Positions 51,915-61,460 are shown, numbered from the stretch's first letter. The stretch: DNA of 64,000 nucleotides from Candidatus Bathyarchaeia archaeon (GCA_041447175.1 CP166960.1:293118-357117), one strand, 5' to 3'. Notes: a model not told the origin generated them from the letters alone. Made by a program: numbers and translations.

Positions 51915-52730
51915 CTATTTTTTGGCTATCCAGTAACTCATCTCTGGTCTGCAAACATGTTTATACACGGAAAAGACGGGGTTGTAAATCCATGAGCCCG
52001 TGAGGTAGTAGTCGGTTCTTTTGGCTGAGCTGAATTTTTCTTTTTTGAAGATTCCGGCGATTTTTTGGTGGTCCATCGAATGCTCTTTTTTGTGCCAGTA
52101 ATCCGACAGTGTGTAGTCTAAGGTGGGTACTTTGAAGCCGACCATCTGGAAGTAGATGCTGTTAAGTATGGGATTGGAGTGGAAGTATACTGCTTTGATC
52201 AGTTCCGCCAGCATGGTGGGCTCCATCTTCCAGTAGTACGGGGATGCTTCATGGTCCAAGTATATGACGCCGCCCTGTTTCAAAAAGCCACAAAGCTGCC
52301 TTAGCGCCGCCTCGTAGTCAGGCAGATGATGCAGAACCGAGTAACACGTTACTAAATCAAATTTTCCTGCCTCAAAACTCACATCCTCAATAGGAGCGTT
52401 AACCACCGCCAACTTCGCTGCATCCAAGTAAGTTCGATGCTTCTTTTTGAGAAGCTCACACATCTCCGCAGAAATATCCACAGCCGTTACCTCGTAACCC
52501 ATGGTGAGCAGTTTTTCCGTCAAATTGCCTGTTCCCGCTCCAAAATCCAGTGCCCTTTTACCGTTGTTGACTACGAGGCTGCCTGCTTTTTGGAGGGTTC
52601 CTGTTATCCTTTTTTGTTCGTGTTTGCTGTAGACTTCGGGGTGAAAGAGCTCGTAGTAGGAGACTTCAACTTTATGTACGGCTCTGTTGGCTTCATGTAT
52701 TTGCTGGCGCAGCGTTTGCGTGTCCGTCAC
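51915..52730 (-). CDS. Class I SAM-dependent methyltransferase
   Basis: The protein has 271 aa. Rossmann motif I LDFGAGTGNLTEKL (about 61-73), motif II VTAVDISAEM, IEDVSFEAGKFDLVTCYSVLHHLPD, then a longer C-terminal half with YLDHEASPYYWKMEP. Substrate unknown; the layout resembles quinone/cofactor methyltransferases. Convergent with the CPBP gene. Confidence 0.85.
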   Translation of the reverse strand: MTDTQTLRQQIHEANRAVHKVEVSYYELFHPEVYSKHEQKRITGTLQKAGSLVVNNGKRALDFGAGTGNLTEKLLTMGYEVTAVDISAEMCELLKKKHRTYLDAAKLAVVNAPIEDVSFEAGKFDLVTCYSVLHHLPDYEAALRQLCGFLKQGGVIYLDHEASPYYWKMEPTMLAELIKAVYFHSNPILNSIYFQMVGFKVPTLDYTLSDYWHKKEHSMDHQKIAGIFKKEKFSSAKRTDYYLTGSWIYNPVFSVYKHVCRPEMSYWIAKK

Positions 52731-52942
52731 GTTTCTTTTACCTTCACGTTGCAGTTAGGTTCTCATCGTCTGGCAGACACATATAGGTTTTGTGTCCAAC
52801 AAGCAATCCTCTTACGTTCAAAACAAGTAGCTTTTTTGGGTTTGGCTAACATTTTAACTTAACGTTAGTTCTATGGTATTAGGGGAAAGCTTCATTAACA
52901 CTACCATACATCGTTCTGCACGCAAATTACGGAGAGAAAAGG

Positions 52943-55546
52943 ATGAAACCTTTAACGAAAAGAACAGCGTTAGTTATACCTACGCTTCTGGCTTTGACAC
53001 TCGTTTTCCCTATCGTTGCTTTTCCCATCGTCAACGCACATACACCTGCATGGCAAATCCCAACCTACGCCTACCTCACAGTGGCCCCTAACCCAATTGG
53101 GGTAGGTCAAACAACTGCAGTCATTTACTGGCTCGACGTACCTCCACCAACCGCAGGTGGCAGTGGAGGAGACCGATGGCGCGACATAACAATCGACGTA
53201 GTCAAACCAGACGGAACAACCACAACTCTAGGTCCATTCGTTTCTGACCCTGTTGGAAGCGGAGGAACCATATTCAACCCCGACCAAACTGGAGAATACA
53301 CATTCACTGTGAACTTCCCCGGACAAACGCTTTCTCTGTATGGTCCCACAGGTGAAATTGGCACAGCAAGCGACTATGTTAACGACACCTACCTTGCAAG
53401 CAGCGCAACTGCAAAACTCACAGTGCAGCAAACTGAAGTTCCTGGACCCGCAAGTTATCCATTGCCGACTGGCTACTGGACACGCCCAATTGAAGGTCAA
53501 AACACCGCTTGGGCAGCCCTTGCCTCAAACTGGCTTGGCAGCCCACAAATCATGTTGCGTGTTCAACCCAACGGAGCAGCCCCCGAAACTAGCCACATAA
53601 TGTGGAATGAACCCTTGATGTTCGGAGGCATCGTCGGCGGTAGCTACGAGGTGTCCGCTGAAAACAGTTACTACCCCGGACCACAATACGAGTCAAAATT
53701 CGCTAACCCCATAATCATCAACGGCTACGTTTACTACTCCATTCCCCTTAGTGACCAAGTAAACGGCGCCGGAGTTGCTTGTGTTGACATACGCACTGGC
53801 GAACAAATGTGGGTACGTGAAGACATCACTCGCGTTACTTGTGGTCAACTATACGACTATGAATCTCCTAACCAACACGGCATCATCGCAAACGGGTACC
53901 TGTGGGTAACTTCGGGAACCACCTGGTCCGCATACGACCCCTTAACTAACCTTTGGCTATTTGACCTCACAAATGTTCCTTCAGGCACACAAGTTTATGG
54001 TCCCAACGGCGAAATTCTAATTTACCAACTAAACTACGCCAAACGATGGCTTGCCCTGTGGAACAACACCGCTGCACCTGATGAATTAGGAGGCACAAGC
54101 GGAACCAACTTCTGGCAATGGCGACCAGTCGGCAAAACCATCAACGCTAGCACCGCTTACACTTGGAACGTCACCATACCCGACCTGCCTGGTTCAGGTT
54201 CACCAGCTATACTAAGCGTTATCCCTGACAACATGGTTATCGGTAAAAGCACAACCCTACAAGGCGCAGGCTCAACCTCCAGCGGACTTTTCGGCACAGC
54301 AGACCCCTACACCCTCTGGGCAATCAGCCTTAAGCCTGAAACTCGCGGTCAACTGCTCTGGCTCAAAGACTACCCCGCCCCAGAAGGTAACTACACCGTT
54401 CTGGTCGGACCGGTAGACCCAGACACAGGCATCTTAACCATTGAATACCGTGAAACTATGCAGTGGTTCGGCTACGACATAAATACGGGCAAAAAAGTTT
54501 GGGGCCCAACTGACCCTGAAAACGCGTGGAACTACTACAGCGGAACCAGTGGCGCCTTAACCTCAAACACCATCGCCTACGGTCACCTCTACACCTGTGG
54601 CTACGGTGGCGTACTTTACTGCTATGACACCGCAACAGGTAATCTGCTCTGGACCTACGGTAACGGCGGCGAAGGCAACAGCACAAACAGTGGCCTCAAT
54701 ACAGTATACGGCAACTATCCTCTGCTTATCGGTGCAGTTGCTGACGGCAAAATCTACCTCTTCACCAGCGAACACTCCCCCAACACACCCCTCTACGAAG
54801 GCGCGCTGGTACGCTGCGTTGACGCAAATGATGGCTCCGAAGTCTGGACACTGGACGGCTGGGGACATACAAACACGATGGCAGTTGCAGATGGATACCT
54901 AATTTTCTACAACCTATATGACAGTCAAATCTACTCCGTTGGCAAAGGACCTAGCGCCACAACCGTCTCTGCACCCCAAACCGTTGTACCCTTAGGCACA
55001 TGCGTCATGATCACAGGCACAGTCACCGACCAATCCGAAGGAGCAAAAGGTACCCCCGCAATCTCTGATGCATGCATGAGCGATTGGATGGCATACCTCT
55101 ACATGCAGAAGCCAAAACCCGACGCGGCTGGAGTAGAAGTCTACCTAACAGCCCTTGACTCAAACGGCAACACCCAAGAAATCGGCACTGCATGCAGTGA
55201 CTCAAACGGCAACTACGGCTTAATGTGGACGCCCCCAATCGAAGGACAATACAAAATAATTGCCACATTCGAAGGAACCAACGCCTACGGAGGCTCAGAC
55301 GCAACCACCTACATGGGCGTCGGACCTGCTGCAGCTCCCTCGGTTGTTACACCAACACCCGGCGCTACTGCCACACCAATTCAGACTGCAACACCCACAA
55401 CAACCGCACCAACTTCCCCATCACCCTCCGTTGCTCCTCCACCAACCCAAAACCCAGCAACTGAAACCTATCTGACCTGCGTCGTTGTAGCGGTAATAGT
55501 CCTTGCAGTCGTCGCAGTGGCTTTGGTTATCCGCAGACGAAAATAA
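52943..55546 (+). CDS. Giant secreted PQQ-like propeller protein with Ig-like ends
   Basis: The protein has 867 aa. Signal peptide (about 8-32). N-terminal Ig-like domain with NPIGVGQTTAV and KPDGTTTTLGPF (about 40-165), PTGYWTRPIEGQN hinge, propeller with GVACVDIRTGEQMWV and YCYDTATGNLLW (about 180-660), C-terminal Ig-like domain with YLYMQKPKPD and YKIIATFEG (about 670-790), a Thr/Pro stalk, then membrane helix and IRRRK. Same architecture as 36185. GGAGAG about eight bases before the ATG. Confidence 0.85.
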   Translation: MKPLTKRTALVIPTLLALTLVFPIVAFPIVNAHTPAWQIPTYAYLTVAPNPIGVGQTTAVIYWLDVPPPTAGGSGGDRWRDITIDVVKPDGTTTTLGPFVSDPVGSGGTIFNPDQTGEYTFTVNFPGQTLSLYGPTGEIGTASDYVNDTYLASSATAKLTVQQTEVPGPASYPLPTGYWTRPIEGQNTAWAALASNWLGSPQIMLRVQPNGAAPETSHIMWNEPLMFGGIVGGSYEVSAENSYYPGPQYESKFANPIIINGYVYYSIPLSDQVNGAGVACVDIRTGEQMWVREDITRVTCGQLYDYESPNQHGIIANGYLWVTSGTTWSAYDPLTNLWLFDLTNVPSGTQVYGPNGEILIYQLNYAKRWLALWNNTAAPDELGGTSGTNFWQWRPVGKTINASTAYTWNVTIPDLPGSGSPAILSVIPDNMVIGKSTTLQGAGSTSSGLFGTADPYTLWAISLKPETRGQLLWLKDYPAPEGNYTVLVGPVDPDTGILTIEYRETMQWFGYDINTGKKVWGPTDPENAWNYYSGTSGALTSNTIAYGHLYTCGYGGVLYCYDTATGNLLWTYGNGGEGNSTNSGLNTVYGNYPLLIGAVADGKIYLFTSEHSPNTPLYEGALVRCVDANDGSEVWTLDGWGHTNTMAVADGYLIFYNLYDSQIYSVGKGPSATTVSAPQTVVPLGTCVMITGTVTDQSEGAKGTPAISDACMSDWMAYLYMQKPKPDAAGVEVYLTALDSNGNTQEIGTACSDSNGNYGLMWTPPIEGQYKIIATFEGTNAYGGSDATTYMGVGPAAAPSVVTPTPGATATPIQTATPTTTAPTSPSPSVAPPPTQNPATETYLTCVVVAVIVLAVVAVALVIRRRK

Positions 55547-56229
55547 ATCGAAAAATAAACCGAAGAAGCCCCTCTTCTTTTTTTATTTTTGTCCTACAAA
55601 TTGTGACGTACCTGTTGTTTTAAGGCAAGTAGCAGCTGACGTCTATCAGCGTTTTTATTATATAACCCTCCTGTTTTTATGCAATGTTTTGTTTTCTTTG
55701 GGATATGTTCAAAAAGGTCGCTTTTTTTGGTGTTAACTGTTTGTTTTTCGAAAACCTTATTAGGTTACCTTCTCCATATGCCTTTCGCGAAAATTAGGAG
55801 AGGAATTTAAAGAATGAAACCCACTTTAAGAATTGGGGCTGATTTGTTGAGGCTTTTTTGGTTTTTAGGGTAAGCGTTTTTCTGGTAATATGTACCTGAG
55901 CAATCGCCAAAATCGCCCCATACTTCCTTTTTGGAAGCCTCTTTCGAATGTTCATTTACTTGAGTGGATTGTTTAGCCTAAAACATACAGTTTAAATGTG
56001 TTCGAATTCTGAGTGGTTTTCGGATTTTTCCTTTTACATATTGCCTTATTAGGTCTTTTAAGGAAACACGAAGGCATAGTTGCGGTTCCGCTACCGTCCG
56101 TTTGTGTTATGATCAAAATACTTCGGGTACCTATGTTACCTTTATTTGAAAGTGATGCGTTAAGTCCTAAATATTTTTTGTTTAGATTCTGAATAGTTGA
56201 GAAAGTTTTTATTATTATGCTGAAGTAGT
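55547..56229. other. 683-base AT-rich intergenic region before the heptose operon
   Basis: A T-rich terminator lies at 55577-55590. AGGAGAGGAATTTAAAG at 55797-55813 precedes a 19-codon frame that may be nothing. A/T-rich stretches near 56160-56220 probably hold the operon promoter. I see no RNA gene or mobile element. Confidence 0.4.
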
Positions 56230-56721
56230 GTGCTGAGGAAGGGGCAAGACAGCTTGTTAAACAAACGCACACTAAAAACTGCAAGCATAAACAGCAATCA
56301 ACAAAACAACGCCACACACCCAAACACCCCAATCCAAAAAAACCAGTCTGGTATCCCCCAAACACTGTCTATCCCCAAACTAACACAAATCAAAAAACTC
56401 GCCCTTCGACGTGGCTTATGGTACCGAACCCTAAATCGTCTAGAGAGAGGCATAATTGACTTGACCGTTCAATTCGTCAGCAACATAAGAAGCGCAAAAC
56501 TGGCCCAAGCATTGACGGCAGTAGTGAACAAACTAAAGCTATCAACCGAAAGCATCCTATCAAAAACAGTCAAAACCTACGGCTTCTCTCAAACCCAAAA
56601 AATAAGCACCATAGCTCAAAGTTGGGGAAACACCCATGCAATCCAGTGGCTTAATGACTTCAATTTTGCACGGTACCTCTCTATCATTCACTTAAATGGC
56701 GTTGGCGTCTACAAAACATGA
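56230..56721 (+). CDS. Unknown basic protein, first gene of the heptose operon
   Basis: The protein has 163 aa from GTG 56230; TTG 56254, with AAGGGG upstream, may be the real start. The first 50 residues are Asn/Gln-rich and likely disordered. The rest is helical (RGLWYRTLNRLERGIIDLTVQFV, AKLAQALTAVVNKLKLSTES). No motif known to me. It overlaps hddA by four bases (ATGA), so it belongs to the operon. Confidence 0.65.
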   Translation: MLRKGQDSLLNKRTLKTASINSNQQNNATHPNTPIQKNQSGIPQTLSIPKLTQIKKLALRRGLWYRTLNRLERGIIDLTVQFVSNIRSAKLAQALTAVVNKLKLSTESILSKTVKTYGFSQTQKISTIAQSWGNTHAIQWLNDFNFARYLSIIHLNGVGVYKT

Positions 56722-57701
56722 TTGTTAGCAAGACTCCTTTACGGCTCACTTTAGGTGGAGGAGGTACAGACCTCCCCTCATACAGCTCTAAATACGGCGG
56801 CTTTGTTGTCACCTCCGCTTTAGACAAATACATTTACTTAGTAGTAAACCGCAGATTTGAAAAACCAATCCGAGCCAGCTACTCCATAACCGAAATTGTT
56901 CACCCCATCGATAACATTCAACATCCCGTGATAAGGGAATCCTTACGGCTGCTCAATCTAACAAGCAACATCGAATTAATCTCCATTGCCGAGGTCCCAT
57001 CAAAAACAGGTTTAGGCTCTTCAAGCTGCTTCACCGTTGGACTACTACACGCACTGCATACATACAAAGATGAGCAGATGCCTCGTCAAGCACTCGCCGA
57101 AGAAGCCTGCCGCGTTCAAATGGACATTCTCCAAGAACCCTGCGGCTACCAAGACACATTCATCGCAGCGTTCGGCGGGTTTGTTTGTCTGGACATCCAA
57201 AGGGATGGTCAAGTAAAAGTTACCAACCTAAAAATCCCAGACGAAGCAGTTCGCGAGCTTGAACATAACCTAGTTTTCTTCTACACCGGAATTGAACGAA
57301 GCTCCTTGTCGGTTCTGAATGACCAAGCTACAAACGTAAAACAAGATGGGTCCAAAGCCCTCGATGCCATGCACATTATCAAAGACATCGGCTACAAAGT
57401 TAAACACGCATTAGAAACGGGAAACTTAAACGAGTTTGGTAAACTACAAAACGAGCACTGGCAGGTAAAGAAGGCAACTTCCCCCATAATTTCAAACAAA
57501 ACAATAGACCACTGGTACGAAGTTGGACTCAAAGCGGGTGCTCTAGGCGGCAAAATCATGGGTGCAGGCGGTGGAGGGTTTCTCATGTTCTACTGTGAAA
57601 ATGGACGAACAAAACTGCGCAAAGCAATGGCAAAAGAAGGTTTGCGGGAAATAGCATTCGGTTTTGAACCCGATGGATCAAAAATCTCTCTTCATCTGTA
57701 G
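56718..57701 (+). CDS. hddA: D-glycero-alpha-D-manno-heptose-7-phosphate kinase (GHMP family)
   Basis: Phosphorylates heptose-7-phosphate at C1 in the GDP-heptose route. The protein has 327 aa. KTPLRLTLGGGGTDLPSY opening and VPSKTGLGSSSCFTVGLLHAL (ATP loop, about 93-113) are GHMP-kinase motifs; GAGGGGFLMFYC is the C-terminal motif. The neighbours gmhA, gmhB and hddC support heptose rather than mevalonate or galactose as the substrate. Confidence 0.85.
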   Translation: MIVSKTPLRLTLGGGGTDLPSYSSKYGGFVVTSALDKYIYLVVNRRFEKPIRASYSITEIVHPIDNIQHPVIRESLRLLNLTSNIELISIAEVPSKTGLGSSSCFTVGLLHALHTYKDEQMPRQALAEEACRVQMDILQEPCGYQDTFIAAFGGFVCLDIQRDGQVKVTNLKIPDEAVRELEHNLVFFYTGIERSSLSVLNDQATNVKQDGSKALDAMHIIKDIGYKVKHALETGNLNEFGKLQNEHWQVKKATSPIISNKTIDHWYEVGLKAGALGGKIMGAGGGGFLMFYCENGRTKLRKAMAKEGLREIAFGFEPDGSKISLHL

Positions 57702-57709
57702 GCGAAAAA

Positions 57710-58312
57710 ATGGATACCCCTTTCTTCATTAAAGAATACCTGCAAGAGCTCCAAACCGTAGTCCAAACCGTTTCCCAAGATGATATCCAACAAGCTGTGA
57801 AGCTGCTTTTTGATGCTTGGCAGGGCGACAAACAGGTCTTCGTGGCTGGTAACGGAGGTTCAGCTTCTTCAGCTACTCACCTCACTTGCGACTTAGCAAA
57901 GTTCACTGCGGTTGAAGGCAAAAAACGTTTTCGAACAGTTTGCCTAAACGATAACATCCCGCTGGTTTCCGCCCTCACCAACGATTTAGGCTGGGACAAC
58001 GTATATGTCGAGCAGCTGAAGAACTTGATGAACAAAGGCGACGTTTTAATCGTCCTAAGTGTTCACGGGGGTTCTGGCTCGGACCAGGCAGGAATATGGT
58101 CACAGAACTTGCTGAAGGCAGCAAAATTTGTCCAGAGTAACGGCGGTAAAGTGCTTGGTTTAGCAGGTTTTGATGGTGGCGCGCTGAAACAAGTAGCTGA
58201 CGCCTGCATTGTGGTGCCCGTGAATTCCACTCCTCAAGTTGAAGGTTTCCATGTTGTGCTGTCGCATTTGCTGTGTGCTGGTCTTCGTCAATCCATAACA
58301 GAAAGTGGATAA
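57710..58312 (+). CDS. gmhA: Sedoheptulose-7-phosphate isomerase (SIS domain)
   Basis: Converts sedoheptulose-7-phosphate to D-glycero-D-manno-heptose-7-phosphate, the first step of the path. The protein has 200 aa. FVAGNGGSASSATHLTCDLAKF (about 46-65) is the phosphosugar-binding loop of GmhA/DiaA proteins, followed by ALTNDLGWDNVY and VLSVHGGSGSD. Nine bases after hddA. Confidence 0.9.
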   Translation: MDTPFFIKEYLQELQTVVQTVSQDDIQQAVKLLFDAWQGDKQVFVAGNGGSASSATHLTCDLAKFTAVEGKKRFRTVCLNDNIPLVSALTNDLGWDNVYVEQLKNLMNKGDVLIVLSVHGGSGSDQAGIWSQNLLKAAKFVQSNGGKVLGLAGFDGGALKQVADACIVVPVNSTPQVEGFHVVLSHLLCAGLRQSITESG

Positions 58313-58313
58313 C

Positions 58314-58457
58314 GTGAAGCGTATCATCGTTTGGATTGACAGCAAGGATGATGTTGTTGAGCAAGTTGGCAAATCGCTCAAGACTCTCCTCTCCAGTCTT
58401 GAACTCAAATACAAAATCGTTGACATCGGCGAAATCGTAGAGAAAGAAAGCGAATGA
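58314..58457 (+). CDS. 47-aa small protein inside the heptose operon
   Basis: GTG 58314 (or GTG 58305, overlapping gmhA) opens a frame to TGA 58455-58457. The product, KRIIVWIDSKDDVVEQVGKS then LKYKIVDIGEIVE, reads as a beta-alpha-beta unit. The stop overlaps the gmhB start as ATGA, exactly like other joints of this operon, which supports a real gene. No family known to me. Confidence 0.6.
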   Translation: MKRIIVWIDSKDDVVEQVGKSLKTLLSSLELKYKIVDIGEIVEKESE

Positions 58458-59077
58458 CCAACGCCATATTCTTAGACCGCGACGGAGTAATAAACAAAAT
58501 CGTATACTTTCCCGAACACGGCATCTTGGATTCTCCCCTTAATCCCTCACAATTCAAGCTTATGCGGGGCGCAGCAAAAGCAATTTCCATCTTCAACCGC
58601 TTGAGGCTAAAAGTCATAGTGATTTCAAACCAACCTGCCATCGCAAAAGGCAAACTAACCGAGGCAGGCTTCGAAAAAATCCAACTGAAAATGAAGGCAT
58701 TGCTTGAAGAAAAAGGCGCTCACGTAGACGGCGAATACTACTGCTTCCACCACCCCAAAGCCAGAAAAAAAGAGTACCGAGTCAACTGTGATTGCAGAAA
58801 ACCTAAACCTGGGTTACTTCTAAAAGCTGCCAAGGATCACTGCTTGGATTTATCAAAATGTTTCATGGTGGGCGATGGCGTAACCGACATAAAAGCTGCA
58901 CGGGCAGTTGGATGTAAACCTATATTGTTGGGCGATTTGAAATGCGATTTGTGCCGGTTCATGAAGTATCTAGATGTAAAGCCCGACTATATTGCCTCAA
59001 GCCTTCTGGAAGCGTCCAAACTAATTGAAAAAGAAGTGAATGAATCATGGAAATATTCCTTGATACCGCAAACATAG
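58454..59077 (+). CDS. gmhB: D-glycero-D-manno-heptose-1,7-bisphosphate 7-phosphatase (HAD family)
   Basis: Removes the C7 phosphate. The protein has 207 aa. HAD motif I FLDRDGVINK (Asp nucleophile and acid), motif II VISNQ, the zinc loop CFHHPKA...VNCDCRKPKPG, and motif IV GDGVTDIKAA: all diagnostic for GmhB. The 3' end overlaps the next gene by 31 bases. Confidence 0.9.
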   Translation: MTNAIFLDRDGVINKIVYFPEHGILDSPLNPSQFKLMRGAAKAISIFNRLRLKVIVISNQPAIAKGKLTEAGFEKIQLKMKALLEEKGAHVDGEYYCFHHPKARKKEYRVNCDCRKPKPGLLLKAAKDHCLDLSKCFMVGDGVTDIKAARAVGCKPILLGDLKCDLCRFMKYLDVKPDYIASSLLEASKLIEKEVNESWKYSLIPQT

Positions 59078-59733
59078 ACGAAATAAAAGAGCTTCTGCGG
59101 TGGGGCGTTATAAGCGGCGTCACCACAAACCAAAAAATCTTCTCCAACGAAAAAGGAATAAACTTCGAAACCCGCGTCAAAGAAATCCTCTCAACAATCG
59201 ATGCCCCCGTCAGCATCGAAGTAACCAAAACAGGCGAAAGCGACGAGGTCTTAATTGCCGAAGCAAAAGAATACTCAAGTTGGAACCCAAAAAACATAGC
59301 CATAAAAATCCCGATGTTTGGCAACGGCAGAGGACTTGTTCTCGCCAACAAATTACACAAGGAAAAAATCAAAACCAACATCACCTGCCTTATTACCGCA
59401 AACCAAGTTCTGCTATCAGCGTTTACGGGAGCAACATATGCAAGCATCTTTTTCTGCAGAGTCCGCGACGCAGGTGGCGACCCCGTTAAAGTCATCCAAG
59501 ACTCCAAACTCCTACTTGAAGAAAGCAACTTGCCAACCAAAATCATCGCTGGGAGCATACGCAAACCGGAAGATGTAGTTCAAGCAGCTGCAGCAGGCGC
59601 CCACATAGTTACAATCACCCCCAAAGTTTTACGGCAGATGCCGTTTCACCAGAAGACCGAGGACACTATCAAAGAGTTCGACCAAGCCTGGCTGGAATTC
59701 AAAACAACCCAAACAGCCACAAGTAACTCGTGA
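59047..59733 (+). CDS. Transaldolase-like protein (TalC/fructose-6-phosphate aldolase family)
   Basis: The protein has 228 aa. MEIFLDTANIDEIKELLRWG opening with the active-site Asp, GVTTNQKIF, then AIKIP with the Schiff-base lysine near 87. A TIM barrel that swaps or cleaves dihydroxyacetone units. In this operon it may make or adjust sedoheptulose-7-phosphate for GmhA. True transaldolase versus F6P aldolase activity cannot be told by eye. Confidence 0.8.
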   Translation: MEIFLDTANIDEIKELLRWGVISGVTTNQKIFSNEKGINFETRVKEILSTIDAPVSIEVTKTGESDEVLIAEAKEYSSWNPKNIAIKIPMFGNGRGLVLANKLHKEKIKTNITCLITANQVLLSAFTGATYASIFFCRVRDAGGDPVKVIQDSKLLLEESNLPTKIIAGSIRKPEDVVQAAAAGAHIVTITPKVLRQMPFHQKTEDTIKEFDQAWLEFKTTQTATSNS

Positions 59734-59739
59734 CCTTAC

Positions 59740-60519
59740 GTGTATGCGATTGTCCTTGCAGGTGGATATGCAAAACGGCTTTGGCCCCTAACCTTAGGTG
59801 TGCCTAAAGCTTTGCTGCCTGTTGCTGGTAAACCTATACTGGACTACATCGTCGAGAAACTGCGCGCCCTCAATCCTCCCCTAACACACATTGTTCTGTC
59901 CACAAACATGCTTTTCCAACCCCAATTCCAAGCATGGCTCGACACGAAATCCTACAGCAGCATCAAGCTTGTTCCGGACGCCTCATCAAACGAGAAACAA
60001 AAACCAGGTGCAATAAAAGCCATTGCCAATATCATAAAAAAAGAGCCTAAAGACGACGTGCTGGTCATTGCTGGCGACGGCGTGTTTACTGACAATCTAT
60101 TGGGCTTTCTGGAAGCGTTCAACAAGAAAAACGGCTCGGTTGTTGCTCTGTATGAAGTAGCAAATCTGGAGGAAGCTAAACGTTGTGCAACAGTAACCGT
60201 GGATGGAGAAGGAAAACTTTTGGATTTTGTTGAAAAACCTGCAAAGCCCACGACCACGCTGGTTTGCGGAGCGGTTTATGCGTTCAAAAGAGGAGTAAAC
60301 CGACGGTTTAGCAAGTATTTGGCGTTAAAGTTGCCTACTGACCAACCGGGCAGGTTTATTGAATGGCTTTGTAGGCAGGAAACCGTTTACGGTTACATGC
60401 TTAAAGACTACTTGTGGGATATTGGGACTCACCAAGCCTATCAGGCATGTAATATGTGTTTTAGCAACTCTGGAGCAATACCGCTTATTGAAAAACTGTC
60501 AGAGGTAAACCCTGCATGA
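59740..60519 (+). CDS. hddC: Heptose-1-phosphate nucleotidyltransferase-like protein
   Basis: The protein has 259 aa. VLAGGYAKRLWPLTLGVPKALLPVAGKPI is the nucleotidyl-transferase signature (metal/NTP loop), with a GDGVFTDN catalytic Asp near 110 and KDYLWDIGTHQAY near 228. In Campylobacter and some Gram-positives HddC joins GTP to heptose-1-phosphate; GDP is assumed here by context only. The start is GTG; the stop overlaps the epimerase start (ATGA). Confidence 0.8.
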   Translation: MYAIVLAGGYAKRLWPLTLGVPKALLPVAGKPILDYIVEKLRALNPPLTHIVLSTNMLFQPQFQAWLDTKSYSSIKLVPDASSNEKQKPGAIKAIANIIKKEPKDDVLVIAGDGVFTDNLLGFLEAFNKKNGSVVALYEVANLEEAKRCATVTVDGEGKLLDFVEKPAKPTTTLVCGAVYAFKRGVNRRFSKYLALKLPTDQPGRFIEWLCRQETVYGYMLKDYLWDIGTHQAYQACNMCFSNSGAIPLIEKLSEVNPA

Positions 60520-61460
60520 AAGCAATTGTCACGGGCGGGGCAGGCTTTATTGGAAGTCACCTCGTCGACCGACTAATTGACGACGGATACGCAGTCACGG
60601 TAATCGACAACATGACCTGCGGAACCATGGAAAACCTGAAACAGCACAAAGATAACCCCAAACTCAAAGTTTACACCGTGGATATTCAAAACGCCCAAGA
60701 ACTTACCAGAATTTTCGCTGGGCATGATGTTGTTTTTCATCTAGCTGCACATGCAAACATAAGAAACAGCCTCGCCAACCACAGAGCAGACCTCGAAAAC
60801 AACCTGGTCGGAACCATAAACATTTTAGAAGCGATGGTTCACAACAAAATATCTGACCTTGTTTTTGCTTCAACTTCAGCAATATACGGAGCAGCAACAG
60901 TGCAGCCTACGCCTGAAGATTATATGCCAACTCAAACCTCTCTGTATGGGGCATCAAAACTCGCCTGCGAAGCATACGCCGAAGCATTCACAGAGTTTGC
61001 TCCAATCAAGTTTTGGGCTTACCGGTTCGCAAACATAATTGGCGAACGTTGCCGCAGAGGTGTAGTGTGGGACTTCGTTCATAAACTGCAGCGGAATCCC
61101 GCTTCCATTGAAATTCTTGGGGATGGAAACCAAAGCAAAGAATACTTGCACGTTGACGACTGTGTCAATGGAATGATGACGGGTTATCAGCAATCCACCG
61201 AGGAAGTTAACTTGTTCAATTTGGCAATTGAAGAAAACACCGCCGTTGACGAAGTTGCCGACATTGTGATCAAAGAAATGTCGCTTGTGCATGTGAAGCG
61301 CTATTACACGGGTGGGGCAAGAGGATGGATAGGTGATAATCCCGTAGTGCATCTCTCCATAAACAAAATCAAGTCGTTAGGTTGGGTTCCCGAGATTTCT
61401 GCAAAAGAAGCCCTTTCTATAACCGCTAAATGGACAATTGCTGAACTAAATCACGTTTAA
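60516..61460 (+). CDS. NAD-dependent nucleotide-sugar epimerase/dehydratase
   Basis: The protein has 314 aa, extended SDR. GGAGFIGSHLVDRL NAD loop; HLAAHANI; STSAIYG; catalytic Y-x3-K in SLYGASK. Family members are UDP-glucose 4-epimerase, GDP-mannose dehydratase and the like; it would alter the activated heptose or another sugar. AGAGGTAA precedes the ATG. Confidence 0.85.
   Translation: MKAIVTGGAGFIGSHLVDRLIDDGYAVTVIDNMTCGTMENLKQHKDNPKLKVYTVDIQNAQELTRIFAGHDVVFHLAAHANIRNSLANHRADLENNLVGTINILEAMVHNKISDLVFASTSAIYGAATVQPTPEDYMPTQTSLYGASKLACEAYAEAFTEFAPIKFWAYRFANIIGERCRRGVVWDFVHKLQRNPASIEILGDGNQSKEYLHVDDCVNGMMTGYQQSTEEVNLFNLAIEENTAVDEVADIVIKEMSLVHVKRYYTGGARGWIGDNPVVHLSINKIKSLGWVPEISAKEALSITAKWTIAELNHV

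Noticed and set aside
55797-55880. 19-codon frame after a good ribosome-site-like stretch
   Set aside because: Very short, no Cys or other pattern, and no gene close behind it to lead.
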